Below are positions 38,152-50,229 of a DNA stretch of 64,000 nt, piece by piece. Source of the stretch: Nectonema munidae. Taxonomy: Eukaryota > Nematomorpha > Nectonematoida > Nectonematidae. The stretch is taken from contig JAUIRK010000014.1 of NCBI GenBank assembly GCA_030549495.1, positions 592,501-656,500 of the forward strand. The letters are read 5' to 3'. How positions within the stretch are numbered: the stretch's first letter is position 1; each line of letters starts with the position of its first letter. The position numbers and the translations under genes were made by a program. Below the pieces are notes generated by a model. It ran no database searches. It saw only the letters and a program-made list of their open reading frames with translations, and was not told where the DNA came from.

Positions 38152-40780
38152 GTATATAGTGTATACCAACGTATTTCGAGGCCAATGACGTATACTTTTT
38201 TATTGCCAAAAAATAATTAAAAAACATATTCAAAACTTTTTTTAATTCTATCTTTTCTCAAAAAAAATTATTTAAAAGTTTAAATATAAAAAGACATTAG
38301 TCCAGTTATTAATTGGAAACAACAAGAAAGATATTTTGAGCAAAATTTTAACAATAGCAAAAAAATTAAATTTACCCAAAACAAATCATTTTAGTGAAAT
38401 GTGACTTCTCATTTTTTTTTAGTTATCAGAATATGCAGATTTTTAAATAATTGATTTGTTTTTCAGAGTTTTCAAGTTAGTCTAATTTTTGCATGTCCCG
38501 ATTCTTTTTATAAAGTGGTATGCTTTTTTGGTATTGATTATATGCAGCCGCATTAAGAACTATTTTCCACTTTAAAAGTAGAAGCGTAGATTTAAGAGGT
38601 GAGTAGATAGCCCTGATTTTATCGCCCTCAACAACTTGAACCATGAAGCACAGCATTATTCAAATATGAAAAAAAGCCATGTTTCCGCGCTATTACATAA
38701 TTATTCCAAAAGTATTTATCAAACAAAATCTCTTCCATATTCACAACTCAAACTCTTAATGGGGCCATAAAACTTTAAATGTTATCTTAGCGGCATTATA
38801 AAAAGTTTTGTTTCTCAAATATTTCAACTATATTCGCCATTTCAAGTAATTACAAAGTTTTATACTAGAAAAAAATACAGTTGAATTTTTTTTTGAGTTA
38901 TGATCTGTCATTTTAAAATTCAACATCATTTTTGTCATTTTTCTATGACACTAATATCGGATTTAGTTGATCTATATATAATTTTTTTAATTTTATTGGT
39001 AAATTTCAATAAAAATCACTTCTTTTGAGAAAAAAGGGATACACATTAAATGATGGAACTAATTTAATAAGTTAATTCATTTTCCCTACATCGAAAAAGT
39101 TATAGGCAAAGAACAAATAGGAAACTATTTTTGTTAAAATATGATTACAATTTAATGTTCTAAATTCAAATCCTTTTACAAAACGTTAAAAATGACAATT
39201 TATATAAAGGACCATTACGTCTGTTGTTAGTTTCAGGAATTAAGGATTTTTCAGAATATTAAATGTATATTTGATTTTTCTGCAGTTTTTTATAAGAGTG
39301 AGAAGACACTTTTTTTACCGACTCTAGATTACGATTTCTTCGAAAAGGCTGCCATCTTTTCTGAATGTTAATTTTTGGTGTACTGCTGAGCAATCTTTTG
39401 TATATTTTATTTTTCAGACAATAAAATTTTTTTTTACCAATTATAAAGAAATAATTCAAAAATTTATTATTTTGATATTTTTAATTAAAAAGTGCAAACA
39501 TTATCGAAATATTAATTTTATAAATCGATATAATTTTTTGTCAATGTAGAAAAAAGTTTTAACTGTAAAAGATTTCTGAATAACATCATGAAGTCCCATC
39601 CGGCTGAACTTTCGTTAAAAAATAAATATTTAAAAAAATTGAATTACATGGCAAAAAATTGGGAAAATAAGTAAAACTCATCCATTCACATTAATCTTAT
39701 TTTTATCCCTTTTCAACGAAACATATTTGACTAAAAAATGGGTGTGATATGTAAAAAAAGTTATTCAACTCAGTAACCAACCATCTCCTCAATTATACAA
39801 AGTTTGATGCACATGAATGTAAGTAAGCTTGTTAGCTTGATGCGCTACCATCCTCTAAGCCTTGGGCGTTAGAGGAAGAAGGGATAGAAGTCATGTTTTC
39901 ACCAGCCAACCACAAGGCCTCTTTCCTTTTAAAAATTTAATATGGACATGTAAATGAAGTATAATAATAATTATAAATCCCTGCGATTAGGGCTGCCTAT
40001 CTTTTAAAGTGCTTTGTTACATTAATGAATGAGAGTGTATAATATGTATATGAAGTTATCATTAAATAGAAAAGATTAAGTCTATTTATTTTTGTTATTA
40101 TCCGGGTAATAGGAAAGTGTTTAACCTGGACATGTTGGTTGCAATAATAATTGCCAAGAAAATAAATCTTATTCTTATGCTTTTATCATATTATAAGTAA
40201 GGTGAAATTCCTGAAAGTAGGATATCCATCATTATAAAACTGCATATAAGTCAGCGTATCTCTATTAAAAATCCTAAGAGGGCTGATTAGAGCGAGCAGT
40301 ACCCAGGTTTAATAACTTAGTGCTCGCATTGAAATATGAAATCTGGGTATGTATCATTTTCAGTAGATTCATCCACATGCAATGGTTTACTTCTTTGGTT
40401 CACCCAAAACATTCTTTATTTCTTGGAATGATTTTTCAGGTCTATTGGGAGAGCATTCAGTTTTGCTGGACACGTAATAAATGAAAAAGCAGTAAACTTT
40501 CGAAATCCTTCTCTGCAAATAATATTCTGGTGATAAAGACGTAGAAACGAGATGTTAAAAAGAAATAATATAAATTAATAACTTTTATACGCCTTTACAT
40601 CACTATTTTTTCTTAAAAATTGCCATCACTTATATTAACTTTTTTTTTTACCCTTTTTACTATTAATAAACTAAATGCAGACTTCTCCTTCAAAAAATGG
40701 AAAATGTGCACAGACATGCGCATATCAATTGAATAAAATTACGATAGAATGTTTTGCGTGACTGACCCGAATACAACCAA

Positions 40781-42989
40781 CATCACCTATATGTGGTGAC
40801 ACTTTTTATTTCACCAATTTGGGCTATAAAAAATTTTTTATTCCAAAAAATACATGATTCCATGTTTTGAGGACACCATGAAAGTCATTCAAATCCCATT
40901 ATTTGATAAGGTTATTTTATTTCATAACGCATAAACACTGGAAAATTTTACTGTATACAAAATAAGCATTTTTTGCACACGCCTTTTATATCATCAATTT
41001 ATTTCGACATAAATACATACAACAACAATACAATTCTTATTATAAACTCACAAAAGATGGATTGGATTGTTGCACTGAAGCAACATAATTTTGCTCATTC
41101 ATTAGAATCAGAGGTTATCAATGATTCACGACTGTCATCTTTAGGCGACACTGGGATTTTCATCGAGTTTTTCACAACGGTATTCACTATATTTCTATAT
41201 TCACAAGCTTGATTTTTTCATAATTTCTGTTTTTTTTTCAAGTTTTCTTTTGTTTTTGATTCAATGTCTAATTTGGAGGAAATTTATCGAAAATTGAAAG
41301 AAAAGAAGCGTGTATGTGTTGAATCTGTAGTAATGGCAAGTGATATTTCTGAGGAACTTTGTGTTGAAAGTAGGGAAGTAAGTATATTTATTTCTTCACC
41401 AAATGACAATGAAGATAAGGAGGAAGATTCAGGAGAAGAAGATGAATGCGAAGAAAGTCAAAGTATTGACAATTTTCCCAAGGGAATCCTGGAAGCGGAG
41501 GCTGAAGTTGTGTTCCATGCAAATACTGAAAATGATTCCAATGAATCAACAAGCCAAAATAATTTAAAAATAGCATACAAATGTCATGAAAAAGAAATCA
41601 AAAAAAGTTTATTATGGACAAGTTTTATGGATAATATTTTTGAAGACACTTTTGAAGCTGCTTTGTCGTGTATTGAAGCTGCAGAAGTATTTTTTTTCTC
41701 AGATAATATTCTGAACGAAATTGGCAAGTTCACTACAAAGTATGCAAGAAAGAAATTAGATTTTAGTTTCAATCTTTCAAATCATGACCTCAAAGTTTTT
41801 TTTTCAATTATATTGCCCAGTGGATACGTCAAGTGTAGAAGCCGTAAAATGTATTGGGAACTTGCAACTGACACGCACAATATAGCCATCACAAGCGCAA
41901 TGTCTAGAAACAGATTCGATGAAATATTCATGTATATTTACTTTTATGATTCTGATTTGAGTTATCCAAACGATAAATGCGCGAAAATACGTCCAATTAT
42001 TGAAATGTTGAATAAAAAATTAATTGAAAATTGTTCAAATGTAAAAGAAGTTGACGTTGACGAAGCAATGGTGACATACTTTCGAAAGTTTGAATATAAG
42101 TATGGTGCATGAACTCTCCTGACGGATATCTTATTATCACTTTCAAAATTTACCAAGGTTCAAAAGAGCAAAGTAACGTTTATAAAAAAATTTTGGTATA
42201 GGGGTGGGAACGGTTCTTGAACTTTTAGAGAGACTTCCAAAAGACCAGGTTTACTATATATTGAGAAGCTTTTTTGTAACAGGCACTTTTCGTTCTGATA
42301 GACTTGCGAATTGTGCCACGAAGAAAATGAAAAAAACTCAAAGAGGAGATTTCCAATCATGGTGCACATCAGTAAAAACGAAATAGTGATTGTGAGATGG
42401 AAGGATAATGGTCAAGTAACAATTGGGTCAAACTGCTTTGTCGTTAATCCTTTAGAGAAAAAAAAGATGTTGGAGTCAAAAAGATAGAAAAATGATAGAT
42501 ATTAACGTTCCAGCTGCTATCATCAACTATAATAGAGGCATGGGTGAAACAGATTTGCAAAATCATGCATTATCCTGTAATCGTTCCATCATTAGATCTA
42601 AAAATGCTGCTTCCCTTTAGCTATTTTTTTGATCCAATTTTCTATATTTAACTCTTATACTCTACAAAAAGTTAGAAGCAAAGATGATAAAAGAAGTTTT
42701 CTTTGTTTTACTAGAACAGGAGTTCAAACATACCTTCAATGCTTTGGAAAAAGCTTCAAGATTCGAAAGAAAGAACATCTTTCAACAAAAAAATTGTGAA
42801 AGGATTTAAAAATCATCAGATAGTTCATTTTGTTGTCAGTACTGCCATGTTCAAAGCGCAAAGCATAACTGTGTTAAATGTATTGCCTTGCATTTAAAAT
42901 GTTTCACTGCTTTTCACATTTGATAAAATTGCATTTTTTTTAATAATTTTTTTTCTTTTCTCATTCCAAGTGTCATCTTTAGGTGACAC
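40781..42989 (+). pseudogene. piggyBac element with broken transposase
   Basis: The ends carry the palindromes ATCACCTATATGTGGTGAC (left, to 40800) and GTGTCATCTTTAGGTGACAC (42970-42989). A third, near-identical GTCATCTTTAGGCGACAC lies at 41134. The transposase starts MSNLEEIYRKLKEKKR (41264) with an acidic N-terminal region, then YWELATDTHNIAITSAMSRN and KEVDVDEAMVTYFRKFEY (first catalytic Asp), and stops at 42112. Downstream blocks are VTGTFRSDRLANC (about 42279), IVRWKDNG (about 42390), PAAIINYNRGMGETDLQ (42510-42560; the third Asp position) and a Cys-rich tail, CQYCHVQSAKHNCVKC (about 42836-42883). The piece around the second catalytic Asp (D-N-F-F) is missing, and there are frame breaks after 42112. 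Dead copy, lying in intron 1 of the spalt-like gene and in the same direction. Confidence 0.85.
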
Positions 42990-43948
42990 TTCATTTTTGC
43001 ATCCAAATCAATTTTTTTACTCCATTTGGCATTTTATGTTATTTCCTAACATTTTAAGTTGTTATAACAAAAATTCAGGATAATTACGTTTCTCAAAAAA
43101 AATTGGGTTCAAACGCGTAATTTGATCACATTTTCATAAAAAAAACTGAAAAAGGAGTAGGTGATTTTAGACAAATCAACGGTTAGAACAATGTAGTTTG
43201 AAAATTAATATGGCCACTTGAATAACCGTTTTATTTTTATACTGGCGCATGCAAGCGAGTGTACGTTTTTTTTTGGGTGTGTGCGGCTGCCAGTAAAAGA
43301 ATTAGGCATGCAATACTCTAATCCAGATCCAAAAGGGCACAACTGCACTCTCCACTCTGACTATGTCAATTTGATAATCTTGATGATATCAATCTTCTAC
43401 ACCCGCCACAAACCCTTCGCGAGCTATTAAAAAAGAGACCAAATATTATTTACAAAGTGTTCATATAGAAATTAATAACCATATTTCTTGAATAATCCAA
43501 GGAATTTTAACCATGCCAAGAAACGAAGATTAATTAATAGTGTTTGCTAAATTTTAACATTAATAAATATAATAATCAATATTTGTATGTATGATCTATA
43601 TTATAGGCTGTGAATGATTTTTTCATTTTAACTTTATTAATTTATACCTTGAAATAACTGTTAAATTTGATGAGATGCGAAAAAGCAATTTTATCAAATT
43701 TAAAAGAACAGAAAAATAATAAAAAGTGGTTATGCAAGATGAATTATAATTTTAAAAAGAAATCATTTTTATCGATAATGTGTACATGCTAAATTTAAAA
43801 TAATGAAAAATTATCTATAACCGAATAAATCTAATGCAGGAGTGTAAATAATAAAAGCGATAATAAAATATATAGTTTGCGCAAATTTTATAAAGTTAAG
43901 AATTTTAAAACGAACAAAATGATATATTACATCTGAAAGAACTTTTAT

Positions 43949-44170
43949 AGTTATGATGATGATGATGATGATGATGTGATGATGTGATCATATGAGATGA
44001 CAATGTTTTGCATGTGGTGATGATGTTGATGTGATTTTTGGTGATGATGGTCATGTGGTGATGAGAGTGGGGGATGATGATGAAAAATTGGAAGATAGAT
44101 GATGTCATGAAGAAATAATGATAATGATGAAGTAATGATTATGATGTGATGTGATTCGATGATGTTCACT
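43949..44170. repeat. GAT/ATG-rich microsatellite
   Basis: A purest (GAT)n run at about 43954-43975 is followed by about 190 bp of imperfect GATGATGTGATG units. Minus-strand open frames rich in His and Ser across it are by-products of the repeat. Confidence 0.85.
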
Positions 44171-44768
44171 ATTATGAGATATTATATTATTATTGTATTG
44201 TATTTGATGATAACTAGATAATTTGAAGTATTCAAGTCGATTAACTAACTCAAAAATTTTACTTTTTAATTAAAAAATTAAATAAGCATTATAAAATATG
44301 TTTTAAATTCCTTGTAGATTGGAAAAAGTTAGATTAGTTTTCTTATTATAAACTTATTCAATTTAAAATAATAAAGATATAGTTTATATAAATATTTTAA
44401 TTCAGATATATAGTTTACATTAGTTATATATTTCATATAGAATAGTTTGATGTTTTGATAACACACAAGCTTTTCATTCATTTTTTTTATGATGTTATCT
44501 TTGTATAAACACTTTTTACTTTATTTTTTTAATATTATTATTAATAATAATATTGTTTTTCTTTATATATAAAAGATAATATAATATGATTTATAGGCAA
44601 GGAAATGAACCCATTGTTCAAAAAATCCTTAGAATTGACATTACGATTCATCCAACCAGACATTATGAGCTGCTTGCACATAAACATACTCAGAGAGGAG
44701 GATGAATATAATACTTAGGCATAAATATATAATACATATCGTAGAGTTAAAACTATACATATGTGGTT

Positions 44769-44902
44769 CAGCCTTTTTCAAACTTTTTTTACTGCAACCC
44801 GTTCAATATAGGTTAATTTATTCAGCATCTTTTTTGTCGTGACCCATTTTATTTTTCATGCGACCCAATGAAGGGTCGGCACCCACAATTTGAAAAACGC
44901 TG
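44769..44902. repeat. Short hAT MITE
   Basis: 134 bp from CAGCCTTTTTCAAACTTTTT to the inverse of CAGCGTTTTTCAAATTGTGG. The inner words ACTGCAACCC and TGCGACCCAATGAAGGGTCG are typical of the very common 'CAGxGTTTxTCAAAC...GCGACCC' hAT non-autonomous elements. The flanking octamers ATGTGGTT and ATCTAGCT match at five positions, a weak sign of an old 8-bp duplication. Confidence 0.75.
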
Positions 44903-45744
44903 ATCTAGCTTATACTCGCTAGGCACGTACATACAAAATCTTTCAGAATAAGGCGACTCATACTTACCACTTTTTTCATTCACAGCACTACTTCCTACTT
45001 TTTATCTCATTTTTTCTCGACAATAATGATATTAAAAATATAGTGACATTTAACAATATTTGATCATTGTATTTTTTTTGAAAAAAAATGTAATTAATTC
45101 TCTCTAAACAATGGAGCTTTATCAAACGCAGTAGAAGTGGATTTAGAAGAGGTCTTTATATATCCCTAAGATTTTAACATTTTCACGTTTAAGATATTAA
45201 TGATTTACTTATTTGGGAAAAATATGGTAAGGCATACATCACTAATAAATAATTCAATTGACACTTTCAAACATTTTCATTTAAAATTTGAATGCTATTT
45301 TTGTAGAAATTTTCATCATCGATCAAACTATTGATTGACATTTTTACAAAGTAGCCATCTTTATTAAAAAAATTATAGAAATAATAATAGTGTTGTGTGT
45401 TTGAAACTATTATACATTTTCAGAAATGTATCTAAGATAAGCGCGTAGTTATTATAATTATGTACACATAAATTCAGTTAAAAAATCTATACTTCTTATA
45501 TTGAATAACAGTTTTTGACATGGATACGCCATCTGAATATCTTGAAAACGGCAGCAAAAGATGAAGCTAGCGATTTCAGGAAATTTTCGAAATGTAAAAA
45601 TAATATAATTAGTCAATTTTTTTATTATGTTTGTCTTATTCCCCTGTCCCTTCCTCCATCACCTATATATGATTAAATAATCTTTTCGTTATGGTTTTCG
45701 TTATTTAATGCATATTTAAACGTAATGGTATATATTGTTGAATA

Positions 45745-46110
45745 TATATACCATTTTCACTTTAAATTCTTGCTTTTTCATTTTGAATCCTTCCTTTTTC
45801 ATTTTGAATTCGTCTTTTTTCAATTTGAATTCTTCTTTTTATTTTAATTTATTTTGTACTATTCCTATTTTTTTTTTAATTTTTAAATTTTAAATAACTC
45901 CAAACAGGTGTGCAAGTAAGATACTTATTATTGCCTACCAAACCTCAAAACACTTCTTTTCCTATTCGTTGCATATGTCTGTTAAGAAAAATAATAAAAT
46001 ATTTAAAAACATACTAAATAAAATAAGCAAAAATTTATCGAAAGATATCTGAATTATAGATTTCACCTGTCTAAGTCAATGACAAATTGTGAAACATATG
46101 GACATAACTA
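45745..46110. repeat. Unnamed dispersed repeat, uninterrupted copy
   Basis: Begins with degenerate tandem units of CTTTTTCATTTTGAATTC (45770-45840). It continues through GTGCAAGTAAGATACTTATT and CCAAACCTCAAAACACTTCT and ends AGATTTCACCTGTCTAAGTC. The same order of sequence appears at 47555-47837 plus 50230-50360, where a piggyBac element splits it. Class unknown; no coding frame. Confidence 0.7.
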
Positions 46111-47837
46111 TGGACATAAATGTGTAAAACCGCGAAAACTCAGGTTGAGATTTTGGGGTTACCTTTTCGAGGGGGTATTGATTACATCATGCTCAAGATC
46201 CAATCTTTATAATAGTCACTATTATGCGCAATTCTGCCATTTAGTGTAGTAAGTTTGCTACGTTTATAATATTCTTTACTAGTTCAGAAAAAGGTTTTAA
46301 CAATTGAAAAGTTTTACTTTTTAGATTTTTTTATCCATCTTGCAAATTTTCGTATACTAAAATTTTGTTTATTATATCGAGTTTTACCCTTTTTTTCTAT
46401 TTATCATAATTACTTTCATTTGAACTTTTTTTATTTTACTGTATTCATAGTTTGTTTTATGTGTGGCAATAACTTATTTGGTTCGCTCCATCACTAAAAA
46501 ATTTAACAGGTTTGTGGCAAATTCCTTTAATTAATTAATTAGTTTATAATTAATACAATATAGCGTTTTTATTAATATTTCGGCGCGTAGTAAAATATTA
46601 TCAAATACACATTTAAAGAAAAAAACTTGTATTGAAAAGATTTAAAAAATTTATAAAAAATTGAAATAGATGTCAAAATGGTGCAAGATAAAAAAATAAA
46701 ATGACCGCATAAAGGGGACAATTATTAAAAAAAATTTCTTGAAATGCTTATTCTCAAAAAATTCCAACTTGTGAAAAATGTAAGTATGCTAAATTTATTC
46801 TATTTTGCTTATTAATTAATATTTATCGAAATAAAGATTTTGTAAAGATTCTAGTTTAGGTTAATAAATCGATCTGATGTCGTATCATAGAGATATTATA
46901 ATAAAACAAGTTAAGAATTTTGAAAGCAGTATATATGTATGTGTATATATAGTTCTCTACTCATTTATAAAATAAATCGTCTCAGACGAAATCCCTTATT
47001 TTCACAATAAAGCGTTTTACATATATTAAAAAACTTATTTTTCAATTAGTTAAATTTTACAATTGGAATACGGAATAGTTTATGGATTTAATTAAGTCAG
47101 ATTCTTTTCATACATCCTTTTATATTTGTATTTATTCATTTGCGCAACTTCTTAATTAAAAATTATTTTCTTACTTACATGTAATATGTGTGGGAATTGT
47201 GTGCATACTGTGAATATTATTTATTTTACTCGACTCTATTCCATCAAAAATATGCAATGGTTATTTACACTAGTGTATAAAATTAGATTCTTTTGCATAT
47301 TAAATCCATTTCTCTTGAGAAATATAAACTCGTCGTCAATATATTAAAATATGTCTTCTTTTGAAATAGTATTATATATATATATATAATATAATTTTAT
47401 AAATAAATAACTTTTTGTATAAAAAAAAGCTTAAATATGCATATCCTATTACATTTGATATTTACTCAACCAATTTCAACTGCACTATCTAACAGATGAG
47501 ATGTATATGGTACACTGTATGCACATATATATATTATATATATATATAACATTTAACGTTAAATTCGTCTTTTTCATTTAAAATTGATCTTTGATTTCGT
47601 CTTTTTTATTTTAATTTATTTTTGCTTATACTTTATTGTAATATTTATTTTAATTTTTAAACTACAGTGATTTTTTATTTTATATATGAACGATTTTAAA
47701 TAATTATAAAAAAACTTGAAACTCTGGAAATAAATTTCTTACTTTACAGTAATCCGAAACAGTTGTACAAGTAAGATTCTTATTGTTGCCTAACAAATTT
47801 CAAAACACATTTTTTTCTATTCGCTTATTAAGTGTAT

Positions 47838-50229
47838 TTAATATCACTAAAATGACATTGCGGTCAAAATGACCGCATTTTAAACTTTATAACCTCTGTG
47901 TTTTTAAAATTTTCAAAATATTTAAACAATTTTCATTGATCTTGTTCCACTTAATTAACTCTTTTTCTAAAGTAAAAAATTAAACAGTTACGATTCTTCA
48001 TTTTGAAGAAAAAGTAAAAAATACCTCAAGTGACATTGATGTCAATTTGACCGCACAGTGATAAACATGTGCTACACAAGGTATTTTTGCTACTTGAAAA
48101 CAATAATCGGAAAAGAGAACCCAAATATATATAATTATAAAATATTGTATGGTGTTGTAAAGTTGACACATTTGGCACGTTGATATAAAAAAGCATAAAT
48201 CACTTTATTTGACACATTTATTTTTTCAAATAAATGAAAGATCACAAGAAGAGCTGTCAAGTTTGTTTTGATATGCAATACTGCAGCTTTATTTATTATT
48301 TTCCTTCTTTCTTTTTTTCTTTCTCTTTCTTTCTGTTCACTAAAGATTTTTGATAGTCTTTATTTCCTGTTGTAGTTTACTTTAGCTTTTCTTATGGATA
48401 AACCAACTCGTGATGCAGCAGCAAAAGCCTCAATTTATATGAAAGATATGTTTGATAATGTCTCTGGTAGTGATGATGAACTATTATGCTATGAGTCTGA
48501 AGTTGAATCATACTCTTGTTTCAATCAAGATTCAAGTGATTCTGAAAGTTTTTTTCACGATGATGAAGGAAGTCAAAACTCTAACTTTGATCAAACAAGT
48601 GCTCCTTATGAAACTAGAACTGAGGATGATTGCACGGTTCTAGCTAAAGATGGGACTGAATGGAATAAAACTAGTGTTGTAAGAGGAAGAACTTTGTCTC
48701 AGAATATTTTCAAAGTTAAACCTGGTCCTACTTGTTATTCCTTTCGTGAAATAGACGATAATGCAAAGTCGGCATTCAGGTGCATTTTTGACGAAAGAAT
48801 TTTACGTCACATTCAAAAATGTACAATTGAAGAAGGAAATAGAGAGGAAAGTGGATGGAATCTTTCAATTAGAGATTTAGAAATTTTTTTAGCCTTGTGC
48901 ATGCTTAGAGGAGTTGTTGGAGCAAGAAAACTCCCACTAAGAAGTTTATGGTCAAAAAAATGGGGAATACAATTTTTCAAGATAACATTCAAAGAGAAAG
49001 ATTTGAAGAAGTACTAAAGTTTTTACGATTTGATCTTAAAACTCAAAGAAGATTTCGTTTAAAAGAAGATAAGTTTGCGATGATTTCTGAAGTTTGGTCA
49101 ATATTTTTGGAAAATAGCGGAAGGTGTTATGTCCCTTTTTCCGAACTCACTATAGATGAGCAACTATTGCCAACAAAAGCAAGATGTCCATTCACACAGT
49201 ATTTACCTAGCAAACCAGACAAATATGGAATAAAGTTCTGGCTGATGGTTGATGTAAAGACAAAATATTTGTGTTCTGGTTTTCCATATCTTGGGAAAGA
49301 TGAAGAGAGGGACCATTGTCCTCTTGGTGAATATGTAGTGAAAAAGTTAGTCAAGCAAGCTATGGTTACTAAAAAAGGTTACAACATTACTTGCGACAAC
49401 TTTTTCACTTCAAAAAAATTAGTCTCTGACTTAATTTTAGAAAACATAAGCTTTATAGGTACTTTACGTCATAATAGAAAAGAAGTTCCGATTGAAGTGG
49501 AAAAAATGTATACGAAGAAGGTTCCAGTTTTTACTTCAAACATTTACTTCACTAATAACATGTCCTTAACAGCATACAAAGCAAAGAGTAAGAAAGTTGT
49601 TTTAATGTTAAGCAGTCTTCACAATGATTACGTTTCTGTTAACAATGAAGTAAAAAAGAAACCAGAAACTGTTACTTACTACAATTCTACAAAATTTGGA
49701 GTAGATATTATTGATCAAATGTGTCGTATGTACTCGACTAAAGTAAAGACAAAGAGGTGGCCTTTGACTGTATTTTTCAATATTTTAGACCTTGCTTTGA
49801 TAAACTCTTGGATTTTATACAAACTAGTAAATAGTTCTGAAATGCCTCGTCGGGAATACATCTTGAAGTTAGTTGAAGAACTCTGTGATACTTCTGATAA
49901 TCCTTTGGAATCTCAAAAGCGTAAAAAAATAAATAGACGAAAATCAGAAACAAGAGAAGAATGCTCAAATAAAGCTACACGTAGGACTTGTTTTATATAT
50001 AGATGTCGAAACAAAGCTTCAAAAAATTGCGATGAATGCAAACACCCAGTTTGTGGAAAGTGCTCAGCTAAAACAATTACGTTTTGTAAAAATTGTACAT
50101 AATTCTTTTTTTATGTTACTTTTTCAAATAAATTTTTAATAAACGCAAATATCTTTACATATTTTCCATGTGCAGTATTATTTTCCATACTGCGGTCAAA
50201 TTGACCGCATTGTCATTTTAGTACGTTAT
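47838..50229 (+). mobile_element. Nearly complete piggyBac-family transposon
   Basis: 2.4-kb element with TTAA at 47838-47841 and a TTAT (decayed TTAA) at 50226-50229. The inverted ends share ACTAAAATGACA(T/A)TGCGG, with palindromes GCGGTCAAAATGACCGC (47860-47876) and GCGGTCAAATTGACCGC (50192-50208). A further half-palindrome, GTCAATTTGACCGCA, lies at about 48041. The element encodes one transposase (48394-50102) broken by a single frameshift. It is nested in an older repeat and sits in intron 1 of the spalt-like gene in the same orientation. Both ends and all catalytic residues survive, which makes it the youngest piggyBac here. Confidence 0.9.
48394..50102 (+). pseudogene. piggyBac transposase with one frameshift
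   Basis: Two overlapping frames, 48394-49017 and 48948-50102. The true reading passes between them near 48960, where LRSLWSKKWG in the first frame continues as NTIFQDNIQRERFEEVLKF in the second. The N-terminal part is acidic and Ser-rich. The catalytic part, numbered from the second frame's Met, has Asp70 in LTIDEQLLP, Asp150 in NITCDNFFTSKKL, and Asp253/Asp256 in FGVDIIDQM. The spacings of 80 and 103 and the final D-x2-D agree with piggyBac's D268, D346, D447 and D450. The insertion-domain signature KTKRWPLTVFFNILDLALINS follows. The C-terminus is a Cys-rich zinc domain (CxxxC...CxxC...CxxC...CxxC). The joined length of roughly 570 residues is normal for the family. A one-base change in a TGGGGA run is the only break I see, so this may be a recent mutation or a sequence error. 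Confidence 0.9.

Noticed and set aside
39815-39920. SINE or tRNA-like sequence (inverted GGTAGCGCATCAAGC)
   Set aside because: An A-box-like start is present, but no B box at the right distance and no shared body with the SINE copies.
43905-44169. His/Ser-rich minus-strand proteins
   Set aside because: Direct product of the GAT/ATG microsatellite.
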